From positions 1,054,001 through 1,118,000 of the forward strand of contig NZ_LT906473.1 of NCBI RefSeq assembly GCF_900187295.1: 64,000 nucleotides of DNA. The letters are read 5' to 3'. The position numbers and the translations under genes are program-made. The notes beneath the pieces were generated by a model. The model searched no databases. It had not been told where the DNA came from and worked only from the letters and a program-made list of their open reading frames with translations. The stretch comes from Corynebacterium cystitidis. GTDB lineage: Bacteria > Actinomycetota > Actinomycetes > Mycobacteriales > Mycobacteriaceae. Of the stretch, positions 42,254 through 51,368 are shown one piece after another; the first letter of the stretch is position 1, and each line of letters begins with the position of its first letter.

Positions 42254-43618
42254 TTAATTTCGGAAACCGTGGACTGGCGCAGGAATATAGCCACCACGTC
42301 CGATAAACGCAGCGTTGCCAACCTCATTTACAGGGATTACTGGCGCGTAGCCAAGAAGTCCACCGAAGTTTACTTCATCTCCTGGGACAGTTCCTGGGAC
42401 GGGGATAAGTCGGGCAGCGGTAGTCTTGTGGTTCATCACACCGATAGCTGCTTCATCAGCAATCATCCCGGCGATGGTCGTCGCCGGGGTATCACCCGGA
42501 ATGGCAATCATGTCGAACCCGACCGAGCAAATCGATGTCATCGCTTCCAGCTTGTCCATTGTGATCGCCCCTGACCTCACGGCGTCGATCATGCCCTTAT
42601 CTTCAGAGACAGGGATAAATGAGCCGGACAATCCGCCGACGCGCGAGCATGCCATCATCCCGCCTTTCTTCACAGCGTCGTTTAGCAATGCGAGGGCAGC
42701 AGTGGTGCCATGAGTGCCAACTTGATCTAAGCCCATGTGCTCGAGGATGTGGGCCACGGAATCGCCCATCTCAGCAGTTGGAGCGAGCGACAAATCGACA
42801 ATGCCGAATGGGACGCCGAGTCGCTCTGCGGCCATGGTGCCCACCAGCTGGCCGGTACGGGTGATCTTGAATGCGGCTTTTTTGATCTCCTCAGCTACGT
42901 CATTGAGACTTGCACCCTCCAGGTTGCCCAGCGCACGGTCTACCACACCGGGGCCAGAAACACCCACGGACACAACGCAGTCTGGCTCCTCGATGCCATG
43001 GAAGGCGCCGGCCATGAATGGGTTATCGCCCACAGCATTGGCAAATACAACGAGTTTGGCGCAGGCGATTGAGGAGTTATCTTTAGTCAACTCTGCGGCT
43101 TCTTTAATCACCTCACCCATGCGCGCTACTGCATCCATATTGATACCCGCCCGTGAGGTGGCGATATTGACGGAACCGCAGACGAGATCGGTGGTGGATA
43201 AGGCCTCAGGAATCGAGTCAATGAGTCGTTTTTCTGAGGTCGTAGCGCCCTTTTCCACCAGCGCCGAGAACCCGCCAATGAAGTTCACGCCAACCGCCTG
43301 CGCGGCACGGTCGAGTGCCTTGGCCACCACGACGGGATCACCTGCGCACCCGGCCGTCACCAACGAAACTGGGGTGACGGAGACCCGTTTGTTCACAATC
43401 GGGATCCCTAGCTCAGTCTCGATGCCCTCACAGACCTCCACTAAGCGACCCGCCTGGGTAGTCACTCGATCATAGACTGCTTCAGCTGTTTCCTCCATGG
43501 TGCTTCGAGCGCACTCGAGCAGCGATATGCCCATGGTGACCGTGCGGATATCTAAGCGGTATTTCTCAATCATCTCGATCGTGTCGAGAATGCTGTGGCT
43601 GGCAAACTTCAGCTCCAT
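42254..43618 (-). CDS. UPF0210 (DUF711, PFL-like) protein
   Basis: Conserved bacterial/archaeal protein of unknown activity, structurally related to the pyruvate formate-lyase fold. The 454 residues include [78 protein letters not shown] and a C-terminal [15 protein letters not shown] loop. No radical-SAM activase is encoded nearby, so a glycyl-radical mechanism is not supported here. ATG 43618 has GGAAGGGCAGG upstream. Lies 12 bp behind the ACT protein, a pairing conserved across many genomes. Confidence 0.9.
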   Translation of the reverse strand: MELKFASHSILDTIEMIEKYRLDIRTVTMGISLLECARSTMEETAEAVYDRVTTQAGRLVEVCEGIETELGIPIVNKRVSVTPVSLVTAGCAGDPVVVAKALDRAAQAVGVNFIGGFSALVEKGATTSEKRLIDSIPEALSTTDLVCGSVNIATSRAGINMDAVARMGEVIKEAAELTKDNSSIACAKLVVFANAVGDNPFMAGAFHGIEEPDCVVSVGVSGPGVVDRALGNLEGASLNDVAEEIKKAAFKITRTGQLVGTMAAERLGVPFGIVDLSLAPTAEMGDSVAHILEHMGLDQVGTHGTTAALALLNDAVKKGGMMACSRVGGLSGSFIPVSEDKGMIDAVRSGAITMDKLEAMTSICSVGFDMIAIPGDTPATTIAGMIADEAAIGVMNHKTTAARLIPVPGTVPGDEVNFGGLLGYAPVIPVNEVGNAAFIGRGGYIPAPVHGFRN

Positions 43619-43630
43619 TGCCTGCCCTTC

Positions 43631-43900
43631 CTAAATCTCGTTGACTGCGGTGAACAACGCTTCCGACTGGATGCGGATGACAAGTGCTTCCTTCTCGCCC
43701 ACAGTATCCATGTGTTCCTGCAGTTCCCTGATGCCCACCCCATCGTCGTCAAGCTCTACTCGCAGAATCATGGTGAACCACTTGTCCATCAGTGTTTGCG
43801 AAACGTCCAAGATGTTCACGTCTTTTTCAGCGAGGGCGGAGGTGACTGCGGCAATAATTCCAGTGTGGTCTGCACCGGTCACGGTAATGATGGCGTACAT
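43631..43900 (-). CDS. UPF0237 ACT-domain protein
   Basis: An 89-residue single ACT domain (YAIITVTGADHTGIIAAVTSALAEKDVNILD), a fold that usually binds small metabolites, often amino acids. Presumed regulator or sensor partner of the adjacent UPF0210 protein; the ligand is unknown. ATG 43900 has no Shine-Dalgarno; TACAAT (minus strand, 43914-43909) is 8 nt upstream, so it is probably leaderless and the promoter of the pair. Confidence 0.9.
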   Translation of the reverse strand: MYAIITVTGADHTGIIAAVTSALAEKDVNILDVSQTLMDKWFTMILRVELDDDGVGIRELQEHMDTVGEKEALVIRIQSEALFTAVNEI

Positions 43901-43993
43901 GAGATTTGATTGTAGCTATCTCAACTTTCCCGTCATCCACCACCCTCGCTGCCCTCTGCACAACTGCCGGGCACCGAAGTTAAACTCGACTAC

Positions 43994-44725
43994 TCAGTAT
44001 TGACCTGTAAAACAAGCCTCGACGAAGCGACGCAGGATGCGGTTCGCCCAAGTCGTGTCTACGGAGGGCAGACCCGCGACAATCTGATCGTAATCGTCGG
44101 GCGAGAAGTAGCCGTAATCGAAATAAAAATCCATCCGGGTCTTCATCGCTTGGGCGTCCATCTCCGCATGGAACTGGCTGGCCCACACTCGGTCGCGGTA
44201 GCGCACCAGCTGCACTGGGCACGTCGGACCAGTGGCCAACACCTCAAGGACCTCCGATGGACTTTCCGCGTTCTCGGTATGTCCGGTGAGAGACGAAAAC
44301 TCCTCCGGGAAGCCGTTGAGGAGAGCGTCGTCACGCCCCGCTTTGGTGAGCTTAACGACGGTTGGCCCCGATTCTTCAGCGTGCGCATGGTTGACACTTC
44401 CACCAGTATGGTGAGTGAGCCAACTCGTGCCGTAACAGATGAGAAAGACCGGTAGCGAGCCGTCGATAAGCTCAGCAAGTTGCGCATGAACATGATGCTG
44501 CCACTTAGACCACTCGGCGTCGGTAATATTTAATGAACTCCCGCCGACAATCACCCCACTGATTCCCTCGAGAGAGCCAATGACGTGTTGGGTCGATTCC
44601 AAGATGCGGTGGACCATGGTGTGGGAAGTCAATCCTGTAGCGTTCATCACGTCTCGGGCCTCGGCGGCAGCGACACTATTCCCTAAAGGCCCGTCGCGCA
44701 GCGAGAGCAACAAGATTTTCGACAT
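43994..44725 (-). CDS. Class I glutamine amidotransferase-like protein
   Basis: GATase1 domain protein, possibly a GMP-synthase-type or gamma-glutamyl hydrolase-like enzyme of unknown substrate. The 243 residues have the nucleophile elbow in FLICYGTSWLTH (cysteine), the catalytic histidine in WASQFHAEMD, and ISGVIVGGSSLNI. Conserved next to acnR in C. glutamicum. ATG 44725 has TAGAAT (minus strand, 44737-44732) 6 nt upstream, overlapping the gap after acnR, so it probably has its own leaderless transcript. Confidence 0.85.
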   Translation of the reverse strand: MSKILLLSLRDGPLGNSVAAAEARDVMNATGLTSHTMVHRILESTQHVIGSLEGISGVIVGGSSLNITDAEWSKWQHHVHAQLAELIDGSLPVFLICYGTSWLTHHTGGSVNHAHAEESGPTVVKLTKAGRDDALLNGFPEEFSSLTGHTENAESPSEVLEVLATGPTCPVQLVRYRDRVWASQFHAEMDAQAMKTRMDFYFDYGYFSPDDYDQIVAGLPSVDTTWANRILRRFVEACFTGQY

Positions 44726-44748
44726 GAAAAGATTCTAAACTTAACAGC

Positions 44749-45324
44749 CTATTCTGGGGTAACCCGACCTCGGACAGTCTGCTCCACCAAGTCCAACACC
44801 TCATCGAGGTGCTCCGTACTCTCGCCGCTAGCAAGCCTTGTAATGAAGCCATCCATAAAAGTTTGCAATAAGATATGCAAGGCCCCGACGGGGACATCAT
44901 CGCGCATTCGTTGCTGAGCCGCGTTTTCCTGCAGGCGCTTGGCCACTGCCTGGTCGAGCACCTCTTGGTGTGCCTTCCAACGAGCCTTAAACTCGGGATC
45001 CGACCGGAGCTTGCGCACAATCTCCAAACGAGTAGCAAGCCAGTCATAGCGCTCCGGGTGGTGGAGCATGTCACGCATCACTTCAACCAGACCGCCTTCA
45101 GCAACAACATCGGCTTGTCGCTCAGCATCTTGCTGCGCAACAGCCAAGAAAAGACTCTCCTTATCGCCAAAGTGATGGAAAATCGCGCCCCGTGATTTAC
45201 CTGTTGCGTCTTCTAACAGGCGCACGGTGGCGCCCTCATAGCCGAATTCAGCGAAACACTTCCGCGCGCCGACAAGAATGTCGTCGCGCCGGCGCTGAAG
45301 CTCGGTATCGCTGATAATCGGCAT
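44749..45324 (-). CDS. acnR: TetR-type repressor of aconitase, AcnR
   Basis: TetR-family regulator that represses acn in C. glutamicum, responding to tricarboxylates and iron. The 191 residues have an N-terminal helix-turn-helix (about 12-58, ARKCFAEFGYEGATVRLL and KSRGAIFHHFGDKESLF) and an all-helical ligand domain. The ATG follows a strong AGGAGG. Lies 142 bp downstream of acn with a terminator between; a matching operator is present upstream of acn at 48409-48424. Confidence 0.95.
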   Translation of the reverse strand: MPIISDTELQRRRDDILVGARKCFAEFGYEGATVRLLEDATGKSRGAIFHHFGDKESLFLAVAQQDAERQADVVAEGGLVEVMRDMLHHPERYDWLATRLEIVRKLRSDPEFKARWKAHQEVLDQAVAKRLQENAAQQRMRDDVPVGALHILLQTFMDGFITRLASGESTEHLDEVLDLVEQTVRGRVTPE

Positions 45325-45390
45325 GTGTGAAAACCTCCTGGGACGGCATGGTAACAGCGGTGAAATAAAGAATCTAGCGTGGAAAAGAGA

Positions 45391-45422
45391 AAGGGCCGTG
45401 CTCTGAGACGAGCATGGCCCTT
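45391..45422 (-). terminator. acn terminator
   Basis: A 13-bp stem (45391-45403 with 45410-45422, one wobble) with a 6-nt loop is followed, on the minus strand, by a pyrimidine stretch reading TTTCTCTTTTCC. Separates acn from acnR. Confidence 0.85.
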
Positions 45423-45466
45423 AACCCCTTGTTCCCGCAGGGGTGCTTAAACACACATGGTGGTAC

Positions 45467-48244
45467 TTACTTCACCATATTGCGCAGCACGTACTGCAGG
45501 ATGCCGCCGTGGCGGTAGTAATCGGCCTCACCCGGTGTATCGATACGGACCTTGGCATCGAACTCTACGGTGTTACCGTCCTCCTTGGTTGCGATAACCC
45601 TGACCGTCTTCGGGATCGTGTCGCCGTCGTTCAGCGCCTCGATTCCAGTGATGTCGAAAGTCTCGGTTCCATCGAGGCCAAGCGATCCGTGGGACTCGCC
45701 CTCTGGGAACTGCAGTGGGATAACGCCCATACCGATCAAGTTCGAGCGGTGAATACGCTCGAAGGACTCAGTGATAACTGCCTTGACACCCAGCAGGTTC
45801 GTGCCCTTAGCAGCCCAGTCACGAGAGGAGCCCGTGCCGTATTCCTTACCGGCGATAACAACCAGTGGGATGTCCTTCGCGGCGTAATTCTGAGCGGCAT
45901 CGTAGATGAAGGCCTGTGGAGCGCCCTCCTGAGTGAAGTCGCGGGTGTAGCCACCCTTGACATCGACCAGTTCGTTAGAGAGGCGGATGTTCGCAAACGT
46001 ACCACGAACCATAACCTCGTGATTACCACGGCGGGAACCGAAGGAGTTGTAGTCCTGACGCTCCACACCGTTTTCATCAAGGTAGTTGGCAGCAGGGGTG
46101 CCAGGCTTAATGGAGGAAGCAGGGGAGATGTGGTCAGTGGTGACTGAATCACCCAGTTTCGCCAGGACGCGGGCGCCCTTGATATCCTTTACTGGTTCAG
46201 GCTCCGTTGGCATACCGTCGAAGTAAGGCGCCTTACGGATGTAGGTGGAGTCCTCGTTCCAATCGAAGGTCTTGCCCTGTGGAACGTCCAGTTGCTGCCA
46301 CTGCTCGTCGCCCTTGAAGACGTCTGCGTAGTCGGCCTCATACATCTCACGGGAGATCGCGCCAGCAATGGTGGACTCAATCTCCTCAGAAGATGGCCAC
46401 ACGTCCTTCAGGAACACATCGTTGCCGTCCTGATCCTGGCCCAGAGCCTGGGTTTCGAAATCGAAGTCCATAGTCCCGGCGATCGCGTACGCGATAACTA
46501 ACAGTGGAGATGCGAGGTAGTTCATCTTCACATCCGGGGAGATACGGCCCTCGAAGTTACGGTTACCGGACAGAACAGCAGTTGCTGTCAGGTCGTACTC
46601 GTTGATCGCGTTAGAGATTTCATTCGGCAGCGGGCCTGAGTTACCGATGCACGATGCGCAGCCGAAACCGGAGAGGTAGAAGCCGACAGCCTCGAGGTCC
46701 TTCCAGAGGTCAGCCCGCTTGTAGTAGCCATCAACAACTTGGGAACCCGGAGCCATAATGGTCTTGACCCATGGCTTCGCTGTCAGACCCTTCTCAGCTG
46801 CCTTACGTGCCAGCAGTGCAGCGCCAACCATGACGGAAGGGTTCGAAGTGTTCGTGCACGAGGTGATCGCAGCAATAGTGACCGCGCCGTGGTCGAGAGT
46901 GTACTCGCCGCCCTGTGGAGACTCGATAATGACCGGCTTGGACGCGCGGCCTTCGGCTCCAGCTGCTGCAGACTCCCCGCTGGCAGGCCACGACTCGTTG
47001 TAGTCAACAGAGTCAACCTTTTGCGCGCGCACTGGCTCTGCAGACTCGTTGCCTGCCGTGTTGTAATCAGGCAGCTGGTTACGGAAAGTTTCCTTGGATT
47101 CGGACAGCAGGATGCGGTCCTGCGGACGCTTCGGTCCTGCGATGGACGGAACAACGGTGGACAGATCCAACTCGAGGTACTCCGAGTACTCAGCTTCTGG
47201 AGCGTCCTGCTCCAACCACATGCCCTGCGCCTTAGCGTATGCCTCAACGCGGTCGATATCCGCCTGGTCGCGGCCGGTCAGGTGCAGGTACTTGGTGGTC
47301 TCTTCATCGATCGGGAAGATCGCGGCGGTGGAGCCGAACTCCGGAGACATGTTGCCAATGGTTGCGCGGTTTGCGAGCGGAATCGACTTGACGCCGTTGC
47401 CGTAAAACTCGACAATCTTCTGCACCACGCCGTGCTGGCGCAACATGTCCGTAATCGTCAGAACGACATCGGTAGCAGTCACCCCAACTGGGATCTCGCC
47501 CGTTAGCTTGAAGCCAACAACGCGAGGAATGAGCATGGACACTGGCTGGCCAAGCATAGCAGCCTCGGCTTCAATGCCACCTACGCCCCAGCCCAAGATA
47601 CCTAGGCCATTCTGCATGGTGGTATGAGAGTCAGTACCGATACAAGTATCTGGGTACGCGAGGCCATCGTTGTCGAAGACGACGCGAGACAGATACTCAA
47701 TATTGACCTGGTGCACGATGCCGGTGCCTGGAGGCACAACGCGGAAGTTAGAGAAGTTCTCAGAGCCCCAGCGCAGGAACTGGTAGCGCTCCTCGTTGCG
47801 CTCGTACTCGATTTCAACGTTCTTAGCCATCGCGTCTTCGGTGCCGAAGGCCTCGATGATCACGGAGTGGTCAATGACCATCTCGGCTGGAGCCAGTGGG
47901 TTCACGTCATCTGGGTTGCCGCCGAGAGTGGAGATTGCCTCGCGCATGGTTGCTAAGTCGACAACACATGGCACGCCAGTGAAGTCCTGCATCAGCACAC
48001 GAGCAGGGGTGAACTGGATTTCGACGGAAGGCTCAGCCTTCGGATCCCAGTTAGCGATCGCCTTAATGTGTTCTTCAGTAACGTTCTTGCCGTCCTCAGT
48101 GCGCAGGAGGTTCTCTCCGAGAACCTTCAGGGAGTAGGGCAGCTTCTCCATACCTTCGACTGCATCGAGGGCGAAGTAGTCATAGGACTTGTCGCCGACT
48201 TCGAGAGTCTTCTTGGCGTTGAAGGAGTTCTTGCTTTCAGTCAC
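45467..48244 (-). CDS. acn: Aconitate hydratase
   Basis: [4Fe-4S] enzyme interconverting citrate and isocitrate in the TCA cycle. The 925 residues (AcnA type) carry the cluster cysteines in [10 protein letters not shown] and [13 protein letters not shown], plus [14 protein letters not shown] in the C-terminal swivel domain. I chose GTG 48244 ([16 protein letters not shown]), which has GGAG 6 nt upstream and agrees with the C. glutamicum N-terminus; an in-frame ATG at 48274 has no ribosome site. Depends on the Suf system encoded in this window and is regulated by AcnR. Confidence 0.96.
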   Translation of the reverse strand: MTESKNSFNAKKTLEVGDKSYDYFALDAVEGMEKLPYSLKVLGENLLRTEDGKNVTEEHIKAIANWDPKAEPSVEIQFTPARVLMQDFTGVPCVVDLATMREAISTLGGNPDDVNPLAPAEMVIDHSVIIEAFGTEDAMAKNVEIEYERNEERYQFLRWGSENFSNFRVVPPGTGIVHQVNIEYLSRVVFDNDGLAYPDTCIGTDSHTTMQNGLGILGWGVGGIEAEAAMLGQPVSMLIPRVVGFKLTGEIPVGVTATDVVLTITDMLRQHGVVQKIVEFYGNGVKSIPLANRATIGNMSPEFGSTAAIFPIDEETTKYLHLTGRDQADIDRVEAYAKAQGMWLEQDAPEAEYSEYLELDLSTVVPSIAGPKRPQDRILLSESKETFRNQLPDYNTAGNESAEPVRAQKVDSVDYNESWPASGESAAAGAEGRASKPVIIESPQGGEYTLDHGAVTIAAITSCTNTSNPSVMVGAALLARKAAEKGLTAKPWVKTIMAPGSQVVDGYYKRADLWKDLEAVGFYLSGFGCASCIGNSGPLPNEISNAINEYDLTATAVLSGNRNFEGRISPDVKMNYLASPLLVIAYAIAGTMDFDFETQALGQDQDGNDVFLKDVWPSSEEIESTIAGAISREMYEADYADVFKGDEQWQQLDVPQGKTFDWNEDSTYIRKAPYFDGMPTEPEPVKDIKGARVLAKLGDSVTTDHISPASSIKPGTPAANYLDENGVERQDYNSFGSRRGNHEVMVRGTFANIRLSNELVDVKGGYTRDFTQEGAPQAFIYDAAQNYAAKDIPLVVIAGKEYGTGSSRDWAAKGTNLLGVKAVITESFERIHRSNLIGMGVIPLQFPEGESHGSLGLDGTETFDITGIEALNDGDTIPKTVRVIATKEDGNTVEFDAKVRIDTPGEADYYRHGGILQYVLRNMVK

Positions 48245-48316
48245 AGGGAGCTCCGTTTCTCGTTGGTGATCCATATTTCAGATTGGGTGTGACCCCTAAT
48301 GCGGATGCTTGCGTTG

Positions 48317-48328
48317 ATCCTTAAGGAT
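48317..48328. repeat. 12-bp perfect palindrome in the acn leader
   Basis: ATCCTTAAGGAT lies 73-84 bp upstream of the acn GTG, downstream of the likely transcription start. It could be a second regulator site or incidental. Confidence 0.3.
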
Positions 48329-48370
48329 GTGAAACCTCAGGGTCAACACAAGCACAGTGGTCAACCGACA

Positions 48371-48376
48371 ATTATA
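48371..48376 (-). promoter_or_regulatory. Candidate acn -10 element
   Basis: TATAAT on the minus strand would give a start about 120 nt upstream of the acn GTG. TAAGGT directly next to the AcnR operator (48407-48402) is an alternative that would place the operator at the position reported for C. glutamicum. Confidence 0.4.
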
Positions 48377-48408
48377 TGTCAATTGCCACGGTCAATTCTC
48401 TACCTTAA

Positions 48409-48424
48409 CAGTACGCGCGTCCTG
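48409..48424. promoter_or_regulatory. AcnR operator upstream of acn
   Basis: On the minus strand this reads CAGGACGCGCGTACTG, an exact match to the AcnR consensus CAGNACnnncGTACTG established in C. glutamicum. It lies 165-180 bp before the acn start and about 100 bp before the divergent gene at 48523. Confidence 0.85.
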
Positions 48425-48522
48425 TTGAAGGATTCTCTCGAGATAGCGTCGCATTGCCATTCGTGTCCTACCCCCATTCAGGTAGTCTTGAACTCATTCG
48501 AACAACGGAAAGGGCGGCGTCT

Positions 48523-48996
48523 ATGGGTTTCGACAATATTTTTGTGGAATCATTGGCCCAGCAGCTTCGGCACGATGGGGTAGCTTTTAGCTCGAATAAT
48601 CCCGCGAACTGGATCCTCGAGGAATCTCTCCTTGAGGTCGGCCAGACCGTAACCCACGAGGGCTTCCCCCAAGTGGGGGTAGTGGTGCTAGAGGGTCACG
48701 ATTTGCATGGGGCGCAGCTTCGGGATCTCGCCCAGGATCTGAATCTTGCCACAGGAATAGACACCATTATTGTTCGTGCGCCCCACGCGACGGCCGCGGT
48801 TAGTGACTCGTTCACGCGCAGTGAGCTTGAAGCAGGGCAACTCGCCATGGAGTCCCAGGTGGATTATGCTGCCGGACTTTTAGAGTTTTCCGGCGTTGTA
48901 CAAAACTTCTCCATACCGTGGATTCCTTTGTTCTCCGCGATCATTGCACTTTTGGTTGCCGCGGTTATTTTTACAGTTCTTCTCGACAAGCGCTGA
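48523..48996 (+). CDS. Rv1476-like membrane protein
   Basis: 157-residue protein with a soluble N-terminal part, the motif SELEAGQLAMES (similar to the LEAGQ of M. tuberculosis Rv1476) and one C-terminal transmembrane segment (about 134-154, PLFSAIIALLVAAVIFTVLL) followed by DKR. Predicted to be tail-anchored. Always found between acn and ripA-type genes in Mycobacteriales, which suggests a link with envelope hydrolases; the function is unknown. ATG 48523 has AAAGGG about 9 nt upstream. The longer open frame from 48454 lacks support. Confidence 0.8.
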   Translation: MGFDNIFVESLAQQLRHDGVAFSSNNPANWILEESLLEVGQTVTHEGFPQVGVVVLEGHDLHGAQLRDLAQDLNLATGIDTIIVRAPHATAAVSDSFTRSELEAGQLAMESQVDYAAGLLEFSGVVQNFSIPWIPLFSAIIALLVAAVIFTVLLDKR

Positions 48997-49033
48997 GGCT
49001 TGACCCAACAGGCTTTTCTCAAAAAGTTACCCG

Positions 49034-49069
49034 AATGTGATTCTCAAAGTGATGAGAATCACATTTTTT
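49034..49069 (+). terminator. Terminator after the Rv1476-like gene (overlaps a GlxR-like site)
   Basis: A 12-bp perfect stem (49034-49045 with 49054-49065), 8-nt loop and T-rich tail. The right part, 49048-49063, also fits GTGA-N6-TCAC, the GlxR/CRP spacing. The A/T-rich stem is less stable than the other terminators in the window. Confidence 0.65.
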
Positions 49070-49447
49070 ATCTCCGTAGGGGAACCTGCAGCTGGTGAGG
49101 TTGTTATGTCATGGGGTTTGGCTTGACGGATGTGAAAATTGGTAAAGATTGTGAAATTGACCAAAGAAGTGGCCTAAAGTTCAATTGTCGGCTCATGAGT
49201 CGCTAACATGTAACACGAGAAACTTGCGTATCAATTAGACACGGGCATGTGGGGAAGCACGCCAAGCGTCAGACGCGCAGGGAACGGTCGGGCTGCATGA
49301 AAGCTCTCTAGGCCTTCACTTCAGTAGTCGATCTATCTCTACCGCATTGGGTCAAGGAAAAACCCTTGACACTGTCAGGCTGTGTCGCGCCTTCACCGAG
49401 GTTCGCACACGGCTCTACCTAAGTATGCGGTGTGAAGGAGTACCTTC
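49070..49447 (+). other. Long 5' region of ripA with potential RNA structure
   Basis: About 380 bp without a gene. It has GTCAAGG (49351-49357) pairing with CCTTGAC (49364-49370), and a stem GTGT-c-GCG (49382-49389) with CGCACAC (49404-49410) whose loop exposes CTTCAC (49391-49396). At the end, GAAGG (49434-49438) pairs with CCTTC (49443-49447) around AGTA, hiding the ribosome site GAAGGAG next to the GTG. CTTCAC can alternatively pair with GTGAAG (49432-49437). No signature of the ydaO c-di-AMP riboswitch was found. Confidence 0.35.
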
Positions 49448-51337
49448 GTGCTTTACCAGAACCGTCAGCGGCGGAATAGCCGTGCCCGCATGTGGCTCGC
49501 GACCGTCGCGTGCACCACATCAGTGGCGCTAGCTACCTCGCTCACTCCGGCAGTCGCCCAGGAAGAGGCGTCGGCAAGCGCTCTTGTATCCGCGATCTCG
49601 GAGGCGCAAGCTGAAATTGACCGTCTCAACCTGGAGATGGGTGCCCTGCGAGAAGCCGTCAACAAAGCGATCGTTGACTATGGCGACGCCCAATCCGCCG
49701 CAGAACAGGCACGGCAAGGGGCCAAAGACGCAAGAAAAGTCCTTGAGGACTCACAAAGTGCAGTAGAAAAGGCGCAAGATGAACTCAATGAAGTTGCGCG
49801 CTCGACCTACCGCAACGATGGTTCTACCAGCAGTGTTGCTGCACTTGATAGCGACGATGCGCTCAAGGACTCGCTTGATCGAAGTGTTTTTCTAAAGAAG
49901 CAGCGGGGCGAAAAGAAAGAGACCCTCAACAGGCTCGAAGGCGAACGCACAGCTCATGCCAACGCAGATTCCCTCGTGCGCCTCGCGGTGCAACTTGCCG
50001 AAAAGCGGGAGAAAGAGGCAATTGACGCAGAAACATCAGCGAACGAGCTGCTAACCGATAATCAAGAAGCTCTCGAGCAAAAGAGTGAAGAACTTACTGC
50101 CGCGCAAGAGGAGTTACGCAGCGCGCAAAACGCTCTCGAAGAGATACGTCCCGGATCGTCCGGCACACCGGATCACACTCCGGCCTCGCAGGCCCGCGAG
50201 GATGAAACGACTGTCAGCGAGTCACCCGCGGAGCCTGCAACTCCACCACAGACAGCGACACAGGAAACCGATTCGACCCAGCCAACGGCCAGCCCAGAGC
50301 AACAGGCAGAGCCACACACTGAAGTAACTAGTGAGAACACGGAAGTTTCGTCGCCGCAGGGCGGGAACCAGTACTACAGCGATTCTCGATCCGTTTTTGG
50401 TGAGTCCGTTGACGCAACAGAGTCCGGGGAAGACGCTGCTGCACATGATGATGTCGCCGCTGAACTGTCGTCACAGGCTATTTCAGCAATCACTCGCCAA
50501 GCTACGGAAAAGGCCGATCAGTCAATCCTCGACCGCGAGATTCCTGTTCCTACCCTGGAACAGATCCAGGACGCGGTGCGGACAGTCATGTCCATGCGGG
50601 GCACTTTCGACGAATCCAACGAGGGCGACCTTGCCACCGCAGCCGCTATAGTTGCCGCGACCCTTGTGGTCTTGGCCACCCAGGTCTCCAACGCTGACCT
50701 TGCACATGGTTCGTCGGCAATCGGTGGCGCAGCAACACAGGAGGGCGCTAACGGCGATGCTCAGGACGCTACAGTTAACTCCGGGGTGTCAACCCTGCCT
50801 GCGGTAACCACGGAGCTGGAAACCGACACACCTGCTCTCAACGAGGTTCTGCCAGAGATTCAGACTGTTGAGCAGATAACTGAAAGAGCAACCGAAATCG
50901 TTGCGGACTCGTCTCGCGCAGCAAAGATTGAAACTGTGATTGCACGCGCCGAAACCCAGTTGGGTGTTCCCTATGCGTGGGGTGGTGGAGATGCGAACGG
51001 CCCAACAAAAGGCATTCGGGACGGCGGTGTGGCTGATGCCCACGGCGACTACAACAAGATCGGCTTCGATTGTTCTGGTCTTACCCTCTACGCATTTGCT
51101 GGTGTTGGCATCTCACTTCCTCACTACTCTGGTTACCAGTATCAGCGCGGTACTAAGATCTCGCCGAGCGAAGCACAGCGAGGTGACCTGCTCTTCTGGG
51201 GCCCGTCGGGTAGCCAACATGTGGCTATTTACCTGGGCGACGGCATGATGATCGAAGCCCCTCAGTCTGGCGACGTGGTGAAGAAATCTCCCGTGCGTTG
51301 GTCTGGTATGTCACAGTATGCGGTTCGCCTGATCTAA
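49448..51337 (+). CDS. ripA: Secreted NlpC/P60 peptidoglycan endopeptidase (RipA-like)
   Basis: Exported cell-wall hydrolase cleaving peptide stems at division. The 629 residues have a signal peptide (cleavage after TPAVA, about residue 38), a long coiled coil (about 45-235), a Thr/Pro/Glu-rich linker (about 240-310), a hydrophobic stretch ATAAAIVAATLVVLATQV (about 400-417) and the C-terminal NlpC/P60 domain (about 510-629) with the nucleophile in FDCSGLTLYAF and the histidine in SQHVAIYLGDG. GTG 49448 follows GAAGGAG, which may be hidden in a hairpin. In M. tuberculosis Rv1477/RipA occupies this place; in C. glutamicum Cg1735. Confidence 0.92.
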   Translation: MLYQNRQRRNSRARMWLATVACTTSVALATSLTPAVAQEEASASALVSAISEAQAEIDRLNLEMGALREAVNKAIVDYGDAQSAAEQARQGAKDARKVLEDSQSAVEKAQDELNEVARSTYRNDGSTSSVAALDSDDALKDSLDRSVFLKKQRGEKKETLNRLEGERTAHANADSLVRLAVQLAEKREKEAIDAETSANELLTDNQEALEQKSEELTAAQEELRSAQNALEEIRPGSSGTPDHTPASQAREDETTVSESPAEPATPPQTATQETDSTQPTASPEQQAEPHTEVTSENTEVSSPQGGNQYYSDSRSVFGESVDATESGEDAAAHDDVAAELSSQAISAITRQATEKADQSILDREIPVPTLEQIQDAVRTVMSMRGTFDESNEGDLATAAAIVAATLVVLATQVSNADLAHGSSAIGGAATQEGANGDAQDATVNSGVSTLPAVTTELETDTPALNEVLPEIQTVEQITERATEIVADSSRAAKIETVIARAETQLGVPYAWGGGDANGPTKGIRDGGVADAHGDYNKIGFDCSGLTLYAFAGVGISLPHYSGYQYQRGTKISPSEAQRGDLLFWGPSGSQHVAIYLGDGMMIEAPQSGDVVKKSPVRWSGMSQYAVRLI

Positions 51338-51368
51338 TTACAAACGAAAGTTTGATAGGCTCATTCAC

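Noticed and set aside
42254..43618. Active pyruvate formate-lyase
   Set aside because: Despite a PFL-like fold assignment there is no adjacent cysteine pair of the PFL type and no activating radical-SAM gene nearby.
49080..49447. ydaO (c-di-AMP) riboswitch upstream of the NlpC/P60 gene
   Set aside because: Such riboswitches often precede actinobacterial cell-wall hydrolase genes, and GGGAAC-type pieces are present, but the conserved core elements are missing or in the wrong order.
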